A program made the position numbers and the translations under genes. From assembly GCF_003933735.1 (NCBI RefSeq), contig NZ_RSED01000001.1:1-64000 (forward strand): a stretch of DNA of 64,000 bases, in the 5' to 3' direction. Position 1 is the first letter of the stretch. Each line of letters opens with the position of its first letter. Under the pieces are notes generated by a model. The model saw nothing but the letters and a program-made list of their open reading frames with translations, searched no databases and was not told the DNA's origin. Shown here piece after piece: positions 17,264 to 25,843 of the stretch. Source of the DNA: Aquabacterium soli. Its GTDB lineage: Bacteria > Pseudomonadota > Gammaproteobacteria > Burkholderiales > Burkholderiaceae_C.

Positions 17264-18280
17264 TCACCCTTGCTTAAGGTACGCGTCGCGCTCATCTTGT
17301 GGCGACTTGCCCGTCCATTCCTTGTAGGCCCGGGTGAACGCGCTGTGCTCCGAATACCCGACCAGCAATGCAACGTCGACCACCTTGAGCCGGGGATCCC
17401 GAAGGTATGACCGGGCCAGTTCATGGCGCACGAGGTTCAGCTCCTGGCGGTAATGCGTGCCAGCCGCGCTGAGCTTTCGCTGCAAGCTGCGCGTCGGGCA
17501 GTGAAGCTTCGCGGCGACATGGTCGATGTGTGGCTCGCCCAAGGTGATCAGCCGTGCGATCTCGCGCCTGACCGCTTCGACAAAGCCGTCCTCCTGCGGC
17601 AGCTTGCCCAATTGCTCGTCCGCATGTTTGGCCAGCAGCGCGATCAGGCCAGGATCACGGGTCTTCAGTGGCAATGCCAGAAGCGCAGCATCGAACGTCA
17701 CAGTGGCTTCGGGCTGAGCGAACAACACCGCACAGCCGAAGTGATCTTCGTAGGGCCTGATGTCTGCAGGCCCTGCATGCAGAAAGCTCACGGCGCGAGG
17801 CGATGCAGGCCCTTGCGCCAGCATGCGGGCGACTTGCGTCATCACCGCAAAGCCGGCTTCATTGACCAGGGGGCCGGGCGTGTAGTCGTGCACATCCCAG
17901 CGCAAGGCCACGCCCCCGGGCACTGGCTGGCTCGACATCTGCACCACGTCGAAGATCAGCCGCTGGTAGTGCTCGAAGCGCTCCATCGCCTGGCCCAGGT
18001 TGTCACATGCGAGCAGTACGGCGCCCAGCACACCCAGGTGCCGGGTCTGCACGGTTTGCGCCATGTGGATGGCAATGAGCGGGTCTTGCAAATGTGATCG
18101 GGCCGCTTCCAGCATGCCTCCCCAAAGCTCGACATCGACACCACCGAGCCCGTGTGGATCCGGGGTGGGCCATGCGTGGCCAAGCACACCTTGCGGATCG
18201 TGCCCCTGCGCACCCAGGTACTCGTAGAGAAGCTGTACGTAGGTTGCCGGCACCACACGGCGAAATCGCGGCTTGCCCAT
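17264..18280 (-). CDS. AraC-family transcriptional regulator (arabinose-binding-like N-domain)
   Basis: A 338-aa regulator. The N-terminal two-thirds is the OruR/ArgR-type ligand domain (LGVLGAVLLACDNLGQAMERF region, then DxTPGPLVNEAGFAVM). The last 100 residues are a double helix-turn-helix, with HIDHVAAKLHCPTRSLQRKL and VVDVALLVGYSEHSAFTRAY as the recognition motifs. Start 18280 (MGKPRFRR) fits family N-termini; a longer start is possible but would cover the operator region. It diverges from a hydrolase-dehydrogenase pair. Two direct repeats 22 bp apart lie just upstream, so autoregulation and control of the pair are likely. The ligand is unknown; lipid, ester or alcohol compounds fit the neighbours. 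Confidence 0.9.
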   Translation of the reverse strand: MGKPRFRRVVPATYVQLLYEYLGAQGHDPQGVLGHAWPTPDPHGLGGVDVELWGGMLEAARSHLQDPLIAIHMAQTVQTRHLGVLGAVLLACDNLGQAMERFEHYQRLIFDVVQMSSQPVPGGVALRWDVHDYTPGPLVNEAGFAVMTQVARMLAQGPASPRAVSFLHAGPADIRPYEDHFGCAVLFAQPEATVTFDAALLALPLKTRDPGLIALLAKHADEQLGKLPQEDGFVEAVRREIARLITLGEPHIDHVAAKLHCPTRSLQRKLSAAGTHYRQELNLVRHELARSYLRDPRLKVVDVALLVGYSEHSAFTRAYKEWTGKSPQDERDAYLKQG

Positions 18281-18301
18281 GGAACGCGCTCCACTCAAAT
18301 G

Positions 18302-18338
18302 GCGCAAAGTATCAAGGTCGTGTGCGCCAAGTGTCAAG
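18302..18338. promoter_or_regulatory. Putative AraC operator: two direct repeats 22 bp apart
   Basis: GCGCAAAGTATCAAG (18302-18316) and GCGCCAAGTGTCAAG (18324-18338) match at 13 of 15 positions. Their start-to-start distance of 22 bp is about two helical turns, the usual AraC-dimer half-site geometry. They sit in the gap between the divergent AraC and hydrolase genes. Confidence 0.5.
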
Positions 18339-18418
18339 CGGTGCTGGCCGAAGTTCACAAAAATGGCGCGGTGCCCAAGTCGGGCACTTTGCTTGTAGCG
18401 GGCACCTTCCGCGCATTC

Positions 18419-19333
18419 ATGAACAGATCACCGATGTCCACATCCGCAGAGTCAGTCGAACTACGCTTCAGCTCTGGCGACAGTTGGTGCGCGGCCACCT
18501 TCTACCGCCCCGTCCGACGTGGGCCGTGTCCGGTCATCGTGATGGCCCACGGCGTTGGGGGTGTCAAAGCGATGCGCCTGCCCGCCTTCGCGGAACGCTT
18601 TGCGCGAGCGGGCTACGCCTGCTTCGTCTTCGACTACAGGCACCTGGGCGAAAGCGGTGGTGAACCGCGTCAACTCGTCGACATCTCCAGGCAGTTGGAA
18701 GACTGGAAGGCCGCCATGGCCTGTGCCCGCGCCCAACCCGAGGTACTGCCTTCTAAGCTGATTCTGTGGGGCACCTCATTCAGCGGGGGGCACGTCTTGT
18801 CGGTGGCCGCAGACACGCCCGATGTGGCGGCGGTGGTCTCGCAGTGCCCCTTCACCGACGGCCTGGCTTCCAGCTTGGCGCTGGACTTTGCCACCTCCAT
18901 CAAGGTGTCTGCTTTGGCGATCCTGGATCGCGTGGGCTCATGGCTTGGCAGACAGCCGGTCCATGTTGCGCTCGCGGCGCCGCCAGGCCAGACAGCATTG
19001 ATGAACGCGCCCGATGCCTTCACTGGCTTCCGTGCCCTTCATCCCGCTGGCTCGCACATTCCCGACTACATTGCCGCGCGCTTCGCGCTGGACATCGTCC
19101 GCTACCACCCCGGGCGGCGAACCCGTGACATCAAGGCGCCGGTCCTCTTCTGTGTTTGCGAAACCGATTCGGTCGCACCGGCCAAAGCGACCCTGCGCCA
19201 TGCGGCAAGAGCGCCTCACAAAGAGATCAAGCGCTACGCCGAGGGCCACTTCGAGATCTACCTGGGCGCCGCGTTCGAGCGCGCGGTGGCCGACCAGCTC
19301 ACATTCCTTCAGCGCGTGGTCCCCGTGCGTTGA
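18419..19333 (+). CDS. Alpha/beta hydrolase
   Basis: About 304 aa. The alpha/beta-hydrolase triad can be seen: the nucleophile in GTSFSGG, an Asp in CETDSVAP, and a His in YAEGHFEIY. The oxyanion segment is MAHGVGG. There is no signal peptide, so it is cytoplasmic. The resemblance is to dienelactone-hydrolase/DUF-type esterases, and the substrate is unknown. ATG 18419 (MNRSPMSTSAESVELRF) was chosen because the frame farther upstream lies within the operator and the antisense of araC; ATG 18434 is a close alternative. An SDR gene follows after 25 bases, presumably in one operon under the divergent AraC protein. Confidence 0.82.
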   Translation: MNRSPMSTSAESVELRFSSGDSWCAATFYRPVRRGPCPVIVMAHGVGGVKAMRLPAFAERFARAGYACFVFDYRHLGESGGEPRQLVDISRQLEDWKAAMACARAQPEVLPSKLILWGTSFSGGHVLSVAADTPDVAAVVSQCPFTDGLASSLALDFATSIKVSALAILDRVGSWLGRQPVHVALAAPPGQTALMNAPDAFTGFRALHPAGSHIPDYIAARFALDIVRYHPGRRTRDIKAPVLFCVCETDSVAPAKATLRHAARAPHKEIKRYAEGHFEIYLGAAFERAVADQLTFLQRVVPVR

Positions 19334-19358
19334 CTTTCCGTATCACTGGAGCAGAACG

Positions 19359-20204
19359 ATGAAGCAGTATGAGTTGAAAGACCGCGTGGTGGTCATCACA
19401 GGATCGACAGGTGGGCTGGGGCATGCCTTGGCCAAGGCATTGCACGCCAAAGGGGCCAAGCTGGCGCTGTTCGACTTGAATCTGGATGCAGCGACCAAGC
19501 AGGCTGCGGAACTGGGCCCCTTGAACCTTGCGCGCGGATGGCAGGTCGATGTGTGCTCCCTTGAAGACCTGGAGTCCGCCTTTGCCGCTGCGGCCGCGCA
19601 CTTCGGCGGTGTCGATGTCGTCGTTGCCAACGCTGGCATTGGTGTGCTTGGCCCGTTGGCCAAATTGGACCCCAAACTGATGGAGCGCCACACCGACGTC
19701 AACCTCAATGGTGTCTGGCGCACCTTCCGCGCTGCGCTGCCGCATGTGCGGACTCGTCGCGGCTACATGATGGCCATCTCGTCCATGGCCGCATTCGTGC
19801 ATAACCCGCTCAACGGCATCTATGCCGCGACCAAGGCTGGCGTGTGGGCGCTGTGTGACAGCGTGCGCGTGGAGTTGCGTCATCTGGGCGTTGGCGTGGG
19901 CAGCGTGCATCCCACCTTCTTCAACACGCCCATGGTCGATGCCCTTTTGGCCGACCCCGCTGGACACAAGATCTTCAATGGCAACACTGGCTTGTGGAAG
20001 TGCATTGAGCTTGAAGAGGTGGTGGCGGGGGTGGTCAAGGGCATCGAACGCCGCAGTGACATGGTCGTGGTGCCGAAGCATCTGACGCTGATCGCGCGGA
20101 TGCCTGGGGTGTTTCGGCGGATCATCGATGCCATTGGATACAGCCGGGGGCGGGTAGAGGAAAGCATCCGTCTGTCCGCTTCCAGTTCAGACCGAGGAGC
20201 ATGA
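19359..20204 (+). CDS. Short-chain dehydrogenase/reductase
   Basis: A 281-aa classical SDR. The nucleotide-binding motif is GSTGGLGHA (residues about 12-20), the Asp after beta-2 (LFDLNLD) favours NAD(H), NAG is in VVANAGIG, and the catalytic Ser (ISSMAAF) and Tyr-x3-Lys (IYAATKAG) are present. GGAG precedes the ATG. It oxidises or reduces an alcohol/ketone; the C-terminal extension with HLTLIARMPGVFRRII is typical of SDRs acting on lipid-like substrates. Together with the hydrolase it suggests ester cleavage followed by alcohol oxidation under AraC control. The 215 bases after it hold nothing identified. Confidence 0.9.
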   Translation: MKQYELKDRVVVITGSTGGLGHALAKALHAKGAKLALFDLNLDAATKQAAELGPLNLARGWQVDVCSLEDLESAFAAAAAHFGGVDVVVANAGIGVLGPLAKLDPKLMERHTDVNLNGVWRTFRAALPHVRTRRGYMMAISSMAAFVHNPLNGIYAATKAGVWALCDSVRVELRHLGVGVGSVHPTFFNTPMVDALLADPAGHKIFNGNTGLWKCIELEEVVAGVVKGIERRSDMVVVPKHLTLIARMPGVFRRIIDAIGYSRGRVEESIRLSASSSDRGA

Positions 20205-20419
20205 CGGGCGCGGTCGTCCGACCTTGGCTACAAAGCCGGCAGGAACTCAAGCGCAGTTCCGTCGCAATGCGCGCCCGGCCGTGCAGCGCAGCGACAATGG
20301 TGCATGGAACAAGAAATTGGTAGCCGGCCGCTCATCGGCAGCCTTTGGCCCGCAAGCATGGCACTGGGCAACGCGCGCACTGGCGAGTGTTGCCAGAGCG
20401 CCGTTGCCAGAAACGACTG

Positions 20420-21742
20420 ATGTCAATGCCCGCTACTCCGATCCTCCGCACACTCCCCAACGGCGTCCGGCTGTTGGCCCTTCCCATGCCCCACGTGCAG
20501 AGCGCCAGCGTGGGTGTGTTCCTGCGCGTCGGCTCCCGCGACGAGACGCCCGCCACCAATGGCATCAGCCATGTCCTGGAGCACATGGCCTTCAAGGGCA
20601 CGACCACGCGCTCTGTGCAGGCCATCAATCTGGATGCGGAACGGCTGGGCGCGGACGTCAACGCCTACACCGGCAAGGACAGCACCGGCTACTTCATGAC
20701 CGGTCTGGGAGAGCACGCGCAGCAACTGCTCGGCATGGTGGCCGACATCGTGCTCCACAGCACATTTCCCGAGATCGAGCTGCAGCGCGAGCTGGAGGTG
20801 ATCCGCCAGGAAGCCATCGAGTACGACGAGGACCCCGAGGACAGTTCCAGCGACCTGCTCGACCGCGCCCTCTGGGGCGCCGCTTCCATGGGCATGCCGG
20901 TGATCGGCACGGTCGACAACATTGTGGGCTTCACACGCAACGATCTGGTTCGCCATGTGCAGCAGCATTACGTGGCACACAACACCGTTGTCGCAGCCGC
21001 CGGCCACTTCGATGTCGACGCCTGGATGAGCCTGGCCGAGGATCTGTTCACGGCGATGCCCGCATCGGCCGACAGTTTCGGGTCGCATCCCCCAGTGCCC
21101 GCAGCGTATGCCTGCCAGGCCGTGTCCCGGCGCTTCACGCAGGTGTCGCAGGTGTTCCTGAACATCGCCTATCCCCTGACGCCCACGGGCCCGGACGGCA
21201 CGCCATCGCAGCGCCGGCGCCTGGCCGCCGCGCTCGCGGCCAATCTTTTCGGCGGCGGGATGTCGGCACCGCTGGTCGACACGGTGCGGGAGCGGCTCGG
21301 CCTGGCCTACACGGCCGATGCCACGCTCGACAGCGGAGACAACTGGCTCAACTTCGTGGTCCATGCCGTGACCACCCCGGACAAGATCGAGGCGCTGGTC
21401 CAAGCCACGGGCGAGCTGCTTCATGCCCAGGCGGCCACCATCGACCCGGTCCATCTGGAGAGGGCGAAGAACCAGTTGACCGTCTCCCACGTGCGCGCCA
21501 GTGAACGCCCCTTCGCCACGATGGAGCGGGCCGTCGAAGAGCTCTGGGCCAGTGGAACCGTGACGCTGCTGGCCGACACCATGGCCCTGATCGACGACAT
21601 CCGCTCGGAAGAAGTACGGGACGTCTTCGCGCGGATGCTCGTCCATCCCCCGGCGCTGTCGATCACGGGCAAGGGCGTCAGCGCCAAGTCTGCGCGGCAG
21701 CTGGCGGCCTCTTTGGCCGCCAGCGTCCTTCAGGCGCCTTAG
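20420..21742 (+). CDS. M16 family zinc metallopeptidase
   Basis: A 440-aa single-chain M16B-type peptidase. The inverted zinc motif HVLEH (HxxEH) lies near residue 52 and the third zinc ligand Glu is in VIRQEAIEYDED about 75 residues later. The GADVNAYTGKDST segment and the C-terminal half with RERLGLAYTADATLDSG complete the fold. Such proteins degrade short peptides or signal peptides. There is no signal sequence. ATG 20420 was chosen; an upstream in-frame start at 20345 would add a poorly conserved Arg-rich leader. It is convergent with the SGNH hydrolase gene. Confidence 0.9.
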   Translation: MSMPATPILRTLPNGVRLLALPMPHVQSASVGVFLRVGSRDETPATNGISHVLEHMAFKGTTTRSVQAINLDAERLGADVNAYTGKDSTGYFMTGLGEHAQQLLGMVADIVLHSTFPEIELQRELEVIRQEAIEYDEDPEDSSSDLLDRALWGAASMGMPVIGTVDNIVGFTRNDLVRHVQQHYVAHNTVVAAAGHFDVDAWMSLAEDLFTAMPASADSFGSHPPVPAAYACQAVSRRFTQVSQVFLNIAYPLTPTGPDGTPSQRRRLAAALAANLFGGGMSAPLVDTVRERLGLAYTADATLDSGDNWLNFVVHAVTTPDKIEALVQATGELLHAQAATIDPVHLERAKNQLTVSHVRASERPFATMERAVEELWASGTVTLLADTMALIDDIRSEEVRDVFARMLVHPPALSITGKGVSAKSARQLAASLAASVLQAP

Positions 21743-21794
21743 AAGAACCGGAAGTCGCAGAGGGCTTCTTGCGCGGAGCACTGCTTGCTCCAAA

Positions 21795-21810
21795 GGCCTG
21801 TGGGCAGGCC
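21795..21810. terminator. Possible bidirectional terminator hairpin
   Basis: GGCCTG-TGGG-CAGGCC forms a perfect 6-bp stem in the 86-base gap between two convergent genes. There is no T-run on either side, so it is a weak candidate. Confidence 0.3.
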
Positions 21811-21828
21811 CTGGCGCCTTACATCGCA

Positions 21829-23088
21829 TCAGCGCGCGTTCTTCGGCACCTCCGTGTCGGTGTTGCCAAGCAGCGCCCGCAAGTCGATCGCCTCGGCCAT
21901 GCGGCGGTAACCGACATCGCCGGGGTGAAGGTGGTCGCCAGAGTCGAGCGCGGGATCCAGGCGCGACGGATGCGTGGGGTCTCGCAACACGGCGTCAAAG
22001 TCGACGATGCCGTCGAACGCGCCTGCCTTGCGGATCCATGCGTTCAGCGCTTGCCTCAGCGCTTCCTTCTGCGGGCTGTAGTGGCCCTGCAGTGGCGTGC
22101 CCGCCAATGCATGCTCGAAGGGCGGCACGGTGGCGGCGATCACGCGCACGTCGCGTGCATGCGCCTGCTCGACCAGCTGGCGGAACGCCCCGGTCAGTGT
22201 CTCCAGCGAAGCCGGTGCCTCGTGCGGCGCGAACGGGCTGCCCGGGAAGCCGATGTCGTTGGTGCCCAGCAGTACGACCACCGCGCGCACGCCCGGGTGG
22301 CGCAGCACGTCACGCTCGAAGCGTGCGAGCGCGCTGTCGCCCCAGCCGCCGCGCAGCAGCCGGTTGCCTGCGATGCCGGCGTTGAGCACCGCCACGCCCT
22401 GCGGCGCCAGCCGGCGCGCGAGGTGATCAGGCCAGCGCTGGTCGCGGCCGATGCTGGAACCGTTGCCGTCGGTGATCGAGTCGCCGATCGCGACCACGGT
22501 CTGCGGCGGGCGTGTTCCAGCGACGCGCAACTCGGCAATGAAGGCGCGCGTGGTGAGGGTCTGCGTCGGCGCGATGCCGCGGCGGCCGATCGCGTGGCCC
22601 GGCAGGATCCGGGTGGTGTCCTGCGCGTTCCAGTGGAAGCCGGCGACCGCCGTGGTCTGCGGCAGATAGAGCGCTGTCTCTAGCCGCTCCCCCGCGCGCA
22701 GCGGCAGGGGGGCCGCGTCGCTGATCACGCGCGCACCGGGCGCCACGGTGATGGCGTCACGGCCCTGGAAGCGCACGGGAACGGCAGGCCCCCTTCCCGT
22801 GGCACGCACGGCCAGTGCACCGACCTTCAGCGGCCCCGTGCTGTACTCGTTGCTGATCACGAGCCGTACACGCTCACCGCCAAGGGATGTGCGCAGCGGT
22901 TGCTGCAGCGTCACGTCGCGAAGGCTCGTCGGCATGCCGAGCGGCAGCACCCAGCTCTCGCCCCACACGGGCTGCGGGCTGGAGATCCAGGTGGTTTGCC
23001 AGTGTTCGGCGGGTGCGGTGGCCTGAGGCGCTGCCGCGGCGCCAGCGACCAGGGTCACCAGCAGGGAGGAGGCGATGAACTGTTTCAT
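21829..23088 (-). CDS. Secreted SGNH/GDSL hydrolase
   Basis: A 419-aa esterase/lipase-type protein with a signal peptide (MKQFIASSLLVTLVAGAAAA). Residues about 25-195 are a beta-rich domain. The SGNH catalytic domain follows: block I GDSITDG, the Gly/Asn blocks AGNRLL and GTNDIG, and block V with the catalytic Asp-His pair in DSGDHLHPGD. It likely removes acyl groups from carbohydrates or lipids outside the cytoplasm. Start 23088 gives the signal peptide; the longer frame upstream lies in the divergent promoter. It diverges from a LysR gene 76 bases away, which is its probable regulator. Confidence 0.87.
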   Translation of the reverse strand: MKQFIASSLLVTLVAGAAAAPQATAPAEHWQTTWISSPQPVWGESWVLPLGMPTSLRDVTLQQPLRTSLGGERVRLVISNEYSTGPLKVGALAVRATGRGPAVPVRFQGRDAITVAPGARVISDAAPLPLRAGERLETALYLPQTTAVAGFHWNAQDTTRILPGHAIGRRGIAPTQTLTTRAFIAELRVAGTRPPQTVVAIGDSITDGNGSSIGRDQRWPDHLARRLAPQGVAVLNAGIAGNRLLRGGWGDSALARFERDVLRHPGVRAVVVLLGTNDIGFPGSPFAPHEAPASLETLTGAFRQLVEQAHARDVRVIAATVPPFEHALAGTPLQGHYSPQKEALRQALNAWIRKAGAFDGIVDFDAVLRDPTHPSRLDPALDSGDHLHPGDVGYRRMAEAIDLRALLGNTDTEVPKNAR

Positions 23089-23092
23089 GGCC

Positions 23093-23158
23093 CCACTTTC
23101 GTCAATTCCGGTTGCGATGGGAAGATGGCAAGATGGAAGGCCAACCATTCGAAAGTGG
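23093..23158. promoter_or_regulatory. Candidate LysR operator region: 9-bp inverted repeat
   Basis: CCACTTTCG (23093-23101) and CGAAAGTGG (23150-23158) are perfect inverted arms separated by 48 bases within the 76-base divergent gap. The second arm also lies in CATTC-N7-GAATG (23146-23162), a T-N11-A-like LysR box almost touching the lysR start. Confidence 0.35.
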
Positions 23159-23164
23159 AATGCC

Positions 23165-24049
23165 ATGGACCGGCTGCGTGCGATGAACGTCTTCGTGAGG
23201 TCGGCCGAGCTGGGCACCTTGTCGGCGGCGGCGCGGTCGCTGTCGACCACGCAGCCCACGGTCAGCAAGCTGATCGCGTCGCTGGAGGCATCGCTCGGCG
23301 TGCGCCTGCTGGAGCGCGGGCCCGCGCGCGTGATGCTCACCGACGAGGGCCTGCGCTTCCTTGAAAGCGCGCGCCGTCTGCTCGAAGACTACGAGGAGGC
23401 GGTGGCCGACCTCGACGAGCGCACGCGGCAGCCGCGCGGGCTGGTGCGCATCTCGGCGCCGATGGCGCTGGGCGAGCTCAAGCTCAACCCGCTGATGCTG
23501 CGCGCGCTGCAGCAGTACCCCGAGCTGCAGGTTGACCTGATGCTGGAAGACCGCTTCGTCGACCCGGTGGAGGAGCGCTTCGACCTCACGGTGCGCATAG
23601 GCGGCGCGCTGCCACCCGACCTGGTCGCGCGCGAGCTGGCCACCTGGCCTCGCTACATCGTGGCCTCGCCCGAGTACGTGAGGCGGCACGGCCGGCCGCG
23701 CGCGCTGAAAGACCTGGCGCGCCACTGCTTCCTGCGCTACCCGCTCCAGACGGACGACGCGGTGACGCTGACCGGCCCTGACGGCGCGGTGGACCTCCCG
23801 ATCAACTCGCGCTACCGCATCAACCATGCGGTGGCGCTGCTGGATGCCGTGCGCGACGGCGCTGGCATCGCATTCCAGCCCTGCTGGATGGTCAATGAGC
23901 TGATCCAACGCAAGCAACTGGTGCGGCTGCTGCCGCAATGGACCGGCCCGTCGCAGACGGCACACATGGTGTACCCGCGCCGCCGCCGACAGCCCATGCG
24001 GGTGCAGGTGATGATGGATCTGCTCACACGTGAGATCCAGTCGCTGTAG
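23165..24049 (+). CDS. LysR-family transcriptional regulator
   Basis: A 294-aa protein with the standard layout. The N-terminal winged HTH (residues 1-60) includes GTLSAAARSLSTTQPTVSKL and LGVRLLERGPARVMLTDEG. After a linker helix comes a two-lobed effector domain. ATG 23165 begins MDRLRAMNVFVRSAELG, the canonical N-terminus. It diverges from the SGNH hydrolase gene and probably controls it and itself. The effector is unknown. Confidence 0.92.
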   Translation: MDRLRAMNVFVRSAELGTLSAAARSLSTTQPTVSKLIASLEASLGVRLLERGPARVMLTDEGLRFLESARRLLEDYEEAVADLDERTRQPRGLVRISAPMALGELKLNPLMLRALQQYPELQVDLMLEDRFVDPVEERFDLTVRIGGALPPDLVARELATWPRYIVASPEYVRRHGRPRALKDLARHCFLRYPLQTDDAVTLTGPDGAVDLPINSRYRINHAVALLDAVRDGAGIAFQPCWMVNELIQRKQLVRLLPQWTGPSQTAHMVYPRRRRQPMRVQVMMDLLTREIQSL

Positions 24050-24098
24050 CGGCGTGCGCCGCGCTCTCCAGGCCGTCGGCCGCGTCTACGCGCAGCCT

Positions 24099-24719
24099 TC
24101 ATCCCTCACTGCTCATGGCCGGTCGCGCCTGCACCTTGCCAAGCCAGGCCTGCACATGCGCATGCTTGGCCACCGGCGCGCCGATGAACACGCTGTACCC
24201 GATGACCGATGCCACGAGCAGATCGGCCATCGAGTAGCCCGCACCCAGCATCCACGGCTGCACCGCGAGCCGCTCGTCCAGCAGTCCCAACAGCCCGTCG
24301 AGCCCCTCGCGCGCGGCATCGGCATGCGCCGCACTGCGCAGCGCCTCGTCGCCCATCGTGGCCATCTGCAGGCGCACCAGCACCGTGCCATAGGTGACGT
24401 AGGCCCAGGCGCACCACGACATCGCCTGTAGCCGCTCGGGCGTGCCGGCGGCGGGCCACAGACCCTTCGCCACGCCGTATTCTTCGGCCAGCCAGAGCTG
24501 GATCGCCAGCGCCTCGAACATGGGCGCGCCATCCACCGTCAGTGTCGGCACCTTGCCGTTCGGGTTGAGGGCCAGGTACGCCGGCTTGTGCTGCTCGCCA
24601 GCCTTGATGTCGACCTTCACGCGCTGGTGAGGCACACCGAGTTCGGCCAACGCGCAAGCGACCGGCGTGGCGCTCGACATGGGGTGCCAGTACAGGACGA
24701 TGGAATGTTGCTGGGACAC
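24099..24719 (-). CDS. Glutathione S-transferase family protein
   Basis: A 206-aa protein with an N-terminal thioredoxin-like GST domain (VLYWHPMSSATPVACALAELG, NPNGKVPTLTVDG with the cis-Pro, then the glutathione-binding FEALAIQLWLAE) and a C-terminal helical domain (YSMADLLVASVIGY). The start is a GTG at 24719: AAGGAG lies seven bases upstream and the protein then begins right at the first beta strand. It may conjugate or reduce electrophiles in the cytoplasm. It diverges from a WYL regulator. Confidence 0.9.
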   Translation of the reverse strand: MSQQHSIVLYWHPMSSATPVACALAELGVPHQRVKVDIKAGEQHKPAYLALNPNGKVPTLTVDGAPMFEALAIQLWLAEEYGVAKGLWPAAGTPERLQAMSWCAWAYVTYGTVLVRLQMATMGDEALRSAAHADAAREGLDGLLGLLDERLAVQPWMLGAGYSMADLLVASVIGYSVFIGAPVAKHAHVQAWLGKVQARPAMSSEG

Positions 24720-24739
24720 AAGAATTCTCCTTCGGTTGG

Positions 24740-24755
24740 GTGACGGGCTCGTCAC
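24740..24755. promoter_or_regulatory. Inverted repeat in the GST/WYL divergent gap
   Basis: GTGACG-GGCT-CGTCAC is a perfect 6-bp inverted repeat 21 bases upstream of the GST start codon, within the 107-base divergent intergenic region. It is a plausible operator for the adjacent WYL/HTH regulator. Confidence 0.27.
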
Positions 24756-24826
24756 GGGTTGATGGGATTCACTGTAGGCACCATTGCGGACAGAATCGGC
24801 CCTCGATGTGGGCTAGAGTGCGGCGC

Positions 24827-25843
24827 ATGCTCACCTCGTCTTCCCGCCTGCTGCGCTTGCTCTCGCTGCTGCAAGCCCGCCGCCACTGGGCTGGCGCCGA
24901 GCTCGCCGAGCGGCTCCAGGTTCATCCCCGCACCGTGCGGCGCGACATCGACCGCCTGCGAGAGCTGGGCTACCCCATCGAGGCCAGCAGCGGCGTGGCC
25001 GGCGGCTACGCCTTCCGCCCCGGCCAGGCGCTGCCCCCGCTGCTGCTGGACGACGATGAGGCGCTGGCCGTGACCATCGCGCTGCGCACCGCGGCCTTGG
25101 GCATGGTGAGCGGCATCGAAGAGACGGCACTGCGCGCGGTCGTGAAACTCGAGCAAGTGATGCCCTCTCGCCTGCGCAAACGTGCCGATGCCCTGCGCAC
25201 CACCATCACGCCGCTCGACAGCATCGGCCCCGTCATCGACGCGACCCTGCTCGCTACCCTGGCCGGCGCCTGCCGAGACCAGCTCAGCGTGCGCTTCACC
25301 TACACCGACATCCGCGGGACCGCGAGTGAGCGCTGGGTGGACCCGCAAGGCGTGGTCTACACGGGCAGCCGCTGGTACCTCGTGGCGTGGGACCGCGGGC
25401 GAGAAGACTGGCGCACCTTCCGCCTGGACCGCATTCAGCCGCCAGCCACCATCGGTGCGCATTTCGCGCCGCGCCCTGGCCCGCAAGGCGGTGACCTCAA
25501 GGCCTTTGTGTCTCGCTCACTGGCCGTGTCGCCCTATCCCACGCAGGCGCGTGTCGTGCTGCACGCGCCCCGCGAGGTGATGGCCCAGCGCATCCCGCCT
25601 GCCTACGGGCTGCTCGAGGCGATCGATGATGAGCGTTGCCTGCTGCAATGCGGCGCCCATGCACTCGATCACCTGGCCTACTGGCTGCTGGCGTTCGATG
25701 TGGATTTCGAGGTGCTCGGGCCGGTGGAGTTGAAGGAGCGCTTGATCAGGGCAGGGGAAAGGGCAGCGCGGCACGCGACAGGTGCCCTTCATAATCAAGA
25801 CCTGCCCCCGCTTGTTCGAGATGCCGACCTTCATGATGGATAA
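24827..25843 (+). CDS. HTH-WYL domain transcriptional regulator
   Basis: A 338-aa DeoR-like regulator. The N-terminal winged HTH has AELAERLQVHPRTVRRDIDR, the middle helical segment is LLLDDDEALAV, and the WYL domain includes RWYLVAWDRGREDWRTFRLDRI, followed by a WCX-type C-terminal domain. WYL domains bind nucleic acids or small ligands. The gene diverges from the GST gene, which it probably controls. Its last 23 bases overlap the start of the GreA/B-like gene. Confidence 0.9.
   Translation: MLTSSSRLLRLLSLLQARRHWAGAELAERLQVHPRTVRRDIDRLRELGYPIEASSGVAGGYAFRPGQALPPLLLDDDEALAVTIALRTAALGMVSGIEETALRAVVKLEQVMPSRLRKRADALRTTITPLDSIGPVIDATLLATLAGACRDQLSVRFTYTDIRGTASERWVDPQGVVYTGSRWYLVAWDRGREDWRTFRLDRIQPPATIGAHFAPRPGPQGGDLKAFVSRSLAVSPYPTQARVVLHAPREVMAQRIPPAYGLLEAIDDERCLLQCGAHALDHLAYWLLAFDVDFEVLGPVELKERLIRAGERAARHATGALHNQDLPPLVRDADLHDG

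Noticed and set aside
20224-21504. A 426-residue frame overlapping the M16 peptidase gene
   Set aside because: Arg/Gly/Pro-rich shadow frame with no recognisable domain; the peptidase frame has the zinc motif and continuous homology.
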